From contig NZ_JBDLLW010000001.1 of NCBI RefSeq assembly GCF_043789415.1, positions 1,178,001-1,242,000 on the forward strand: a DNA stretch of 64,000 bases, written 5' to 3'. Source of the DNA: Renibacterium sp043789415. GTDB taxonomy: Bacteria; Actinomycetota; Actinomycetes; Actinomycetales; Micrococcaceae. Made by a program: the position numbers and the translations under genes. Below are positions 58,915 through 64,000 of the stretch, one piece after another. How positions within the stretch are numbered: position 1 is the first letter of the stretch; every line of letters starts with the position of its first letter. Below the pieces are notes generated by a model. The model made no database searches, had not been told where the DNA came from, and saw nothing but the letters and a program-made list of their open reading frames with translations.

Positions 58915-60996
58915 ATGACTGAAACCCCTACCCTGCTGCCAATGGCGGGCCACACACGTGGCAAGCGCAGTGCGATTACCTGCCAGCTAAAATGCGACAA
59001 TGCTTGTGCGGCTGAGGTCTGCAACACGACGAGCAATGCCTACTTTCGCGATATCGCGCAAAGCGCGCTGGGCCGCCGTCAGCTACTAGGGTTGGGAGCG
59101 GTCGGGGCGGCTACGCTGGTGCTCGGCGGCGTCACCCAAGCGGCCACCGCGCCTTCGGCTGAGGCGGCAGCCGCCGGAGCCGCGCCGGCGCATTACTGGT
59201 CGCATGGCTCACCGCTGAGCTTCCGGGCGATTAAGCCCGTTGACCGGCTAGTGGATGAGCTCACGGTGCCTTCCGGTTTCAGCTGGCAGCCGGTGATTCG
59301 CTGGGGCGACCCGCTTTTCAAGCGCTCCCCCGACTTCGATCCACTGCATCAGAGCGCGGCTGCCCAGGCGCAACAGTTCGGCTACAACAACGACTACACC
59401 GATATTGTCGAGATCCCAGGCAGTCGCGGACGGCGGGCCATCCTGTTCAGCAATCACGAGTATGTCAATCCGGGGATCATGTTCCCTCCAAACTTAGCGG
59501 CCACCGAATCCCGGGCGATCAGCCGCGCCGCCCATGGTCTCAGCGTGGTGGAATTACGCCGCAGCCGGGCTGGAAAACCGTGGAGCTATCAACAGGGGGC
59601 CCCGCTCAACCGACGGTTCCTGACCAACACGCCCTACAGCTTCACCGGCCCGGCTGCCGGCTCCGAATTGCTGAAGACCGTGAAGAGCCCCGATGGCCGT
59701 GTCGCCTTCGGCACCCTGGGGAACTGCTCCGGCGGCACCACGCCCTGGGGCACCATGCTCTCCGGGGAGGAGAACTTCAACGGCTATTTCGTCACTCCGG
59801 GTGACCGGACCACGGATAAGCGCTACGGCCTCACCTCCCAGCCGACCACACTCGGTTGGGAACTCGACGAACCGCGCTGGAACACCCGCAATCAGGGGTA
59901 CCAGAACGAAGTGAACCACTTCGGTTGGATCGTCGAGATCGATCCGCTCGATCCGACGAGCAGGCCGGTCAAGCACACCGCGATGGGCCGCCTCAAGCAC
60001 GAGGGTGCGAACGTCATCATCGCAGAGAACGGCCAAGTGGTGGCCTATATGGGTGATGATGAGCGCTTCGATTACCTCTACAAATTCGTCAGCAAGAACA
60101 AGTACCGGCCGGGCAATTCTGCCGCCGCCCGAGCCTGGAACAAGAAGCTGCTCAGTGAAGGAGATCTGTTCGTCGCCAAGTTCGACGGCGATTCGGCCCG
60201 GGAGATCGATGGCTCCGGAAAGCTGCCGCGCGATGGCCGTTTCGATGGCACCGGACGCTGGATTCCGCTAACCCGCAACGGCGTCTCTGCGGTTCCGGGG
60301 ATGAGCATCGCTGAGGTGCTGGTCTACACCCGCTTGGCGGGCGATAAGGTCGGAGCCACCAAGATGGATCGCTGCGAAGATGTGCAGCCCAATCTGAAAT
60401 CTCGGAAGATTTACGTCGCCTGCACCAATAACACCAACCGGGGGAAAAGCGGCTATCCGGCAGCGGACGAAACCAATCCGCGCACTGAGAATCGGGATGG
60501 TCATGTCGTCGAGATCACCGAGCGCGGCGGCCAGGTCTCGCAGTTCTTCGACTGGAACCTGCTCCTGGTCTGTGGGGACCCGGCGAAAAACGAGTCGACC
60601 TACTTCGGCGGATTCCCGAAGGACAAGGTCTCCCCGATCTCCTGCCCCGATAACCTGGCTTTCGACTCGGCGGGCAATCTGTGGATTTCCACTGACGGCG
60701 CACCATCGACGATCGGTTTCAATGACGGCTTATTCAAGGTGACCTTGGAGGGCCGCGAGCGCGGTCGAGTGGAGCAGTTCCTCTCGGTACCGCGAGAGTC
60801 CGAGACCTGCGGGCCGATCGTGCACGATCAGGACGGGCTGGTCTTCGTCGCCGTGCAGCACCCCGGCGAAGAGGGTAGCTGGGCCGCCCAGCGTTCGGCT
60901 TTCCCGGATTATGTGAAGCCCGGTAGCAAGCCGAAACGTGGCCGGGCTGCACTCCCCAGACCTGCTGTGGTGCAGGTATACCGGGGTTCACGCTAG
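58915..60996 (+). CDS. PhoX-type alkaline phosphatase (DUF839), Tat-exported
   Basis: 693 aa. A ~50-residue leader ends in a Tat-like signal GRRQLLGLGAVGAATLVLGG; mature protein is the DUF839 beta-propeller: FSNHEYVNPGIMFPP, GNCSGGTTPWGTMLSGEENF, GRLKHEGANVIIAENGQVVAYMGDDERFDYLYKFVS, and DNLAFDSAGNLWISTDG. These Glu/Asp/Cys-containing loops hold the Fe-Ca cofactor in PhoX. Releases phosphate from organic esters outside the cell under phosphate starvation. AAGGAG ribosome site; a PHO box lies upstream. Confidence 0.92.
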   Translation: MTETPTLLPMAGHTRGKRSAITCQLKCDNACAAEVCNTTSNAYFRDIAQSALGRRQLLGLGAVGAATLVLGGVTQAATAPSAEAAAAGAAPAHYWSHGSPLSFRAIKPVDRLVDELTVPSGFSWQPVIRWGDPLFKRSPDFDPLHQSAAAQAQQFGYNNDYTDIVEIPGSRGRRAILFSNHEYVNPGIMFPPNLAATESRAISRAAHGLSVVELRRSRAGKPWSYQQGAPLNRRFLTNTPYSFTGPAAGSELLKTVKSPDGRVAFGTLGNCSGGTTPWGTMLSGEENFNGYFVTPGDRTTDKRYGLTSQPTTLGWELDEPRWNTRNQGYQNEVNHFGWIVEIDPLDPTSRPVKHTAMGRLKHEGANVIIAENGQVVAYMGDDERFDYLYKFVSKNKYRPGNSAAARAWNKKLLSEGDLFVAKFDGDSAREIDGSGKLPRDGRFDGTGRWIPLTRNGVSAVPGMSIAEVLVYTRLAGDKVGATKMDRCEDVQPNLKSRKIYVACTNNTNRGKSGYPAADETNPRTENRDGHVVEITERGGQVSQFFDWNLLLVCGDPAKNESTYFGGFPKDKVSPISCPDNLAFDSAGNLWISTDGAPSTIGFNDGLFKVTLEGRERGRVEQFLSVPRESETCGPIVHDQDGLVFVAVQHPGEEGSWAAQRSAFPDYVKPGSKPKRGRAALPRPAVVQVYRGSR

Positions 60997-61043
60997 GCCG
61001 AAGCAGCTGACTCCGGAGTCGGCTGGCTGCTCCGGAGTCGGCC
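60996..61043. terminator. Palindromic segment between convergent phoX and ssuC
   Basis: GACTCCGGAGTC is a 12-bp palindrome, repeated as CTCCGGAGTCGGCC 17 nt later; GGCCGA / TCGGCC can close the whole as a stem. Likely shared terminator. Confidence 0.55.
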
Positions 61044-61099
61044 GTGATCAGTTGCTGTGCCATGATCTCAGGGATCACCGGGCCTGCTCGGGGGCTTGG

Positions 61100-62230
61100 T
61101 CAGGTGCTCCGCAGAAGACCCCTGCCGCGGAGCAGGCGACGCTCGATCGGAGCGAAGACAGCGAGCTCGACGACGATCCCGACGAAGAGGATTACCAAAA
61201 TCGCCGCCATCACCATGCCCATATCCGACAGATCCCGGCCCCTTTGCAGCAGCGATCCCAAGCCGAAGCCCAGGGTGCCGCCAATCGCGATGATCTCGGC
61301 CGCCATCAGGGATCGCCAGGAGAAGGCCCAGCCTTGTTTGAGACCGGAGAGGTAGCCCGGAAGCGCAGCGGGCAGGATGATCCTCAATGAGAGTTCGGTT
61401 TTCGAGGCTCCCAGCACTGTGCCCATGGCGCGGTATTGCGGTGGAACCTGGTCCACTCCGGAGAGCAGCCCATTGATGATCGAAGGAATAGCGCCCATCA
61501 GAAGCACGAAGTACACCGTGCCATCAGAAAGCCCGAACCAGATGATCGCGGCGGGCACCCAGGCCACGCTGGGCAGCACTTGAAGCCCTGAGATGAGCGG
61601 GCCGAAAGCGGTGCGCAAGGGACGAACCTGAGCTAGCAATAACCCCAGAGCGGTGCCGATCACGGCACTGACCACGAAGCCGATTAGGCCGCGTTTCACT
61701 GAGGTCCAGATCGCTTCCTGTAGCGTGCCCTGGCGCGACAACTCAGCGAAAGTACCGGCGACGTCGAGCGGCCCCGGTACGACGTCCTGCCTCTTAGCCC
61801 CGAGCCACACGTAGAGCTGCCAGATCACAATCAAGACGATGACGGCGGCGAGCGGTGCCAGAATCTGGATCAGGGTTCTCTTCAGATTGCGCTGGGTCTG
61901 CCGATCGGTTTGCAAGCGATCCAGGCCTTGCAGTTCGGCGTCCGGGGTTTGTTCGGAGCGCTGGGCTTGTTCAGTTTCCTGGGTTTGCGCGGCTTTCTGG
62001 GTTTGAGCTGCTTTCTGGGCTAGTTCAGAAAGCCGGGCTTGTTCGGAACCCTGGACTAGGCCGGTGATCTGAGTTGGCTCGGCTTCCTGGACAAACCCTG
62101 TAGGCCGGGTTTGCTCGGCGTTATTCTGGGCTGGCTCAGCGCTTTGCGCAGAGCTGAGCGAGGGAAGCCGCTCAGTGTGGGTTGAGTTCGCTGCGGGGTC
62201 AGATTTGTCCGGATTCAGGAGGCTAGACAT
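61100..62230 (-). CDS. ABC transporter permease, SsuC/TauC type, with Gln-rich N-terminal extension
   Basis: 376 aa, about 110 longer than typical SsuC/TauC permeases. Residues ~118-376 are the normal permease: six helices and the coupling motif EAA region as GTVLGASKTELSLRIILPAA, PGYLSGLKQGWAFSWRSLMA. Residues 1-~115 are low-complexity and polar, rich in Gln/Glu/Ala/Thr (AQKAAQTQKAAQTQETEQAQ), predicted cytosolic and disordered. Overlaps ssuB by 8 nt. Likely imports sulfonates, taurine or related compounds; the sulfur context is inference. No substrate-binding protein gene is adjacent. Confidence 0.85.
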   Translation of the reverse strand: MSSLLNPDKSDPAANSTHTERLPSLSSAQSAEPAQNNAEQTRPTGFVQEAEPTQITGLVQGSEQARLSELAQKAAQTQKAAQTQETEQAQRSEQTPDAELQGLDRLQTDRQTQRNLKRTLIQILAPLAAVIVLIVIWQLYVWLGAKRQDVVPGPLDVAGTFAELSRQGTLQEAIWTSVKRGLIGFVVSAVIGTALGLLLAQVRPLRTAFGPLISGLQVLPSVAWVPAAIIWFGLSDGTVYFVLLMGAIPSIINGLLSGVDQVPPQYRAMGTVLGASKTELSLRIILPAALPGYLSGLKQGWAFSWRSLMAAEIIAIGGTLGFGLGSLLQRGRDLSDMGMVMAAILVILFVGIVVELAVFAPIERRLLRGRGLLRST

Positions 62231-63011
62231 GTCTGCTGATCTCTTGGCGGAGGGAGTCAGTTATCTCTTTGGCTAGCAAGGCCGCTGGTTCGGGGTGTTT
62301 CTGGTCCTCGGCAATCCGCCATTCTCGGATCACTTTGCCTGGGCGAGAGGAGAGCAAAAGCACCCGCTGACCCAGCCGAACGGCTTCGCGCACGTTGTGG
62401 GTAACGAAAATTATGGTTCTCCCGGTGTGCTTCCAGATTCTGTTGAGTTCTTCGTGGAGCAGGTCCCGAGTGATGGCGTCCAGTGCAGCGAATGGCTCAT
62501 CCATCAGCAGAACGTGCTTGTCCTGGGCGAGGGATCTGGCGAGAGCGACGCGCTGACGCATGCCTCCGGAGAGTTCGTGAGGCCGTTTTTTACCGGCCTG
62601 CTGAAGATGGACCAGGGCCAGAAGTTCTTCTGCCTTGAGTTTCCGCTCTTCTTTGCTGACTCCGCGGAGTTTCAGAGCCAGTTCAATATTCTGTTGTGCC
62701 GTGAGCCAGGGAAAGAGTGTGGCGTCCTGGAACATGAAGGCCACACCATCGGCTGGAATCTCCATTGAACCCTGAGTCGGCACTTCGAGGCCGGCGATGA
62801 GGTTGAGCAGGGTGGACTTCCCGCAGCCGGAAGCTCCGAGCAGCGCGACGAACTCCCCTTGGCTGATTGTCAGGTCAAGCCCTTCCAATACCGGGTTATT
62901 GACGTTTGCGTCTCCGAAGGTCTTGCCCAGGTTCTCCAGCACTACCACCGGCTTCGCGGAATTCACCGAAGGCGTTACCTCATGATGTGCTGCGGCGGCT
63001 GTCGCGGTCAT
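62223..63011 (-). CDS. ABC transporter ATP-binding protein, SsuB/TauB type
   Basis: 262 aa. Walker A GASGCGKSTLLNLIAG, Q loop MFQDATLFPWLTAQQN, signature ELSGGMRQRVALAR, Walker B HVLLMDEPFAALD, H loop VTHNVREAVRLGQRVLLLSS. Close to SsuB/TauB/NrtD ATPases by the LFPW and DAITR text. First gene of a two-gene operon with the permease; ATG start. The triple TCAT motif shared with cysG lies 54-78 nt upstream, supporting a sulfur role over nitrate. Confidence 0.9.
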   Translation of the reverse strand: MTATAAAAHHEVTPSVNSAKPVVVLENLGKTFGDANVNNPVLEGLDLTISQGEFVALLGASGCGKSTLLNLIAGLEVPTQGSMEIPADGVAFMFQDATLFPWLTAQQNIELALKLRGVSKEERKLKAEELLALVHLQQAGKKRPHELSGGMRQRVALARSLAQDKHVLLMDEPFAALDAITRDLLHEELNRIWKHTGRTIIFVTHNVREAVRLGQRVLLLSSRPGKVIREWRIAEDQKHPEPAALLAKEITDSLRQEISRHV

Positions 63012-63062
63012 CCCTCAACGCTAAGGATGGCCCGCTGGCCCTTCAAGGTCTCGGCAATACGA

Positions 63063-63092
63063 AGTCATCCGGTGTCATGCTGGTTCATAATG
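63063..63092 (-). promoter_or_regulatory. Triple 10-bp-phased motif upstream of ssuB
   Basis: Plus-strand TCAT at 63065, 63075 and 63085 (exactly 10 bp apart), 54-78 nt before the ssuB start; the matching set precedes cysG. See the cysG entry. Confidence 0.55.
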
Positions 63093-63264
63093 CGCTGAGT
63101 CAAGGCCTTGTGCTCAAGCCGGATCCGCCTCCCAGAAGTGTTCAGGAGCTTTCCGGAGTTCTGGGCTAATAGCTCGTAGTCTTGTGATGTGTTCATGAGC
63201 AACCCGATCAAGCTCGAACCAGCTGGCTCACCCTGGCTCATCGCATCATTTGGAAGGCAGAACA

Positions 63265-64000
63265 ATGGATACTTCAGCTCTCTTCTCCCTCGAAGGACGA
63301 ACCGCCCTGGTCACCGGAGGCTCTCGTGGAATCGGTCGGATGATCGCCGAAGGCTTCTTGGCGCAGGGCGCCCGCGTCTACATCTCTGCCCGCAAGGCCG
63401 AGGCCTGCGATGCGGCTGCCGCCGAACTGTCGGCTCTGGGCGAGTGCATTTCGCTACCAGGCGATGTCTCGACTCTCACTGGAATCGAGGACCTTGTGGC
63501 GAGGTACAGTGCACGGGAATCTGAACTGGGCATTCTGGTCAATAACGCCGGTGCGGCCTGGGGAGCGCCATTGCAGGACTTTCCCGAGAACGGCTGGGAC
63601 AAGGTGATGGATCTCAATGTCAAAGCTCCCTTCTTCCTGACACAGCGACTCCTGCCCCAGCTGATTAAGGCGAGTGGTGCACGGCTTTCCAAGGTGATCA
63701 ATATCGCTTCAATCGACGGAATTTCCCTCAGCCAAAATGAGACCTACTCCTACCAGGCGAGCAAGGCGGGCCTGATCCAGCTGACCCGCAGGCTGGCGAT
63801 TCAGTTGATACCGGAGGGCATCGTCGTCAGTGGCATCGCACCGGGTGCCTTCGCTTCGGAGATGAATCGGGAGGCACGTGACCACGCCGATGAGATCGCC
63901 GAACATATTCCGGCCGGGCGGATTGGCCAGCCGGAGGATATGGCGGCCGCCGCCATCTATCTTGCATCACGAGCCGGCGACTACGTGGTGGGATCCACTC
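63265..64000 (+). CDS. SDR-family oxidoreductase (3' end beyond window)
   Basis: First 245 residues of a classical SDR. Nucleotide motif TGGSRGIGRM (residues ~18-27, TGxxxGxG), NNAG at ~91-95, catalytic Ser in INIASIDG, and YxxxK as YSYQASKAG (~159-166); PGAFASEMN after the active site. Resembles rhamnolipid RhlG / 3-oxoacyl-ACP reductase-like SDRs. Reduces a keto group with NAD(P)H; substrate unknown. ATG with GGAAGG upstream. Confidence 0.9.
   Translation, partial: MDTSALFSLEGRTALVTGGSRGIGRMIAEGFLAQGARVYISARKAEACDAAAAELSALGECISLPGDVSTLTGIEDLVARYSARESELGILVNNAGAAWGAPLQDFPENGWDKVMDLNVKAPFFLTQRLLPQLIKASGARLSKVINIASIDGISLSQNETYSYQASKAGLIQLTRRLAIQLIPEGIVVSGIAPGAFASEMNREARDHADEIAEHIPAGRIGQPEDMAAAAIYLASRAGDYVVGST

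Noticed and set aside
63065..63265. 66-codon minus-strand frame upstream of ssuB
   Set aside because: It overlaps the ssuB promoter motif and the SDR start region and has no recognisable domain or ribosome site.

Overview
The window comes from a high-G+C Gram-positive chromosome. Gene content (kdp operon, MgtC behind an M-box, FprA-type ferredoxin reductase, PhoX, PucR/GABA genes, an LPNTG-anchored surface protein) and codon use fit an actinobacterium of the Micrococcaceae (Arthrobacter/Renibacterium/Psychromicrobium-like). This is inferred from protein families, not from a phylogenetic marker. No prophage, IS transposase, CRISPR array or antibiotic gene cluster was seen; the window is mostly chromosomal housekeeping and transport with some accessory genes.

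Layout. 1-3071: head of a K+-uptake operon (minus strand): a 27-aa one-helix micro-ORF, kdpF, kdpA and the start of kdpB, preceded by an 11-bp-phased repeat array that looks like a KdpE site. 3231-9064: acyl-CoA dehydrogenase, a small secreted protein, a membrane protein/XRE/oxidoreductase operon and two tandem secreted trypsin-like proteases. 9287-11909: reverse transsulfuration pair (cystathionine lyase/synthase and cystathionine beta-synthase). 12057-14775: TetR, alpha/beta hydrolase and M20 hydrolase. 14901-16269: the RNA ligase rtcB behind a leader with an intrinsic terminator and a competing antiterminator. 16442-20349: ArsB-like transporter, AlkA glycosylase, GNAT, a DUF952-ABM fusion, thioredoxin. 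20548-21505: mgtC with an M-box Mg2+ riboswitch. 21626-26856: AraC/VOC pair, TetR-ABC exporter operon, MarR-MFS operon. 27034-33944: K+ channel, tRNA-Tyr, yajQ, VOC protein, two-component system, phosphatase, MFS exporter. 34268-36554: fur-katA with a Fur-type operator. 36770-46672: beta-lactamase-like hydrolase, then an 8.2-kb gene for a 2741-aa cell-wall protein with 16 near-identical 133-aa DUF11-type repeats. 46926-53598: RarD permease, USP protein and a GABA/aminobutyraldehyde catabolic set (gabT, aldehyde dehydrogenase, PucR). 53753-55534: sedolisin protease. 55919-63089: fprA, cysG, PhoX phosphatase with a PHO box, and an SsuBC-type ABC transporter. 63265-64000: SDR dehydrogenase running off the end.

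How parts work together. CysG makes siroheme and FprA can supply reduced ferredoxin for sulfite reductase; SsuBC probably imports sulfur compounds; and the CBS/CGL pair moves sulfur from homocysteine to cysteine. The cysG and ssuB operons share a triple 10-bp-phased motif at almost the same distance from their start codons, which suggests one sulfur regulator. Several local regulators (TetR at 12057, TetR at 22629, MarR at 26378) have palindromic operators laid over promoters whose -10 box lies 7-8 nt before the start codon, which predicts leaderless, autoregulated mRNAs.

The observations most worth following are the rtcB leader (mutually exclusive terminator and antiterminator plus an upstream two-part stem-loop), the shared sulfur motif, the micro-ORF before kdpF, and three families of intergenic palindromic or tandem repeats.
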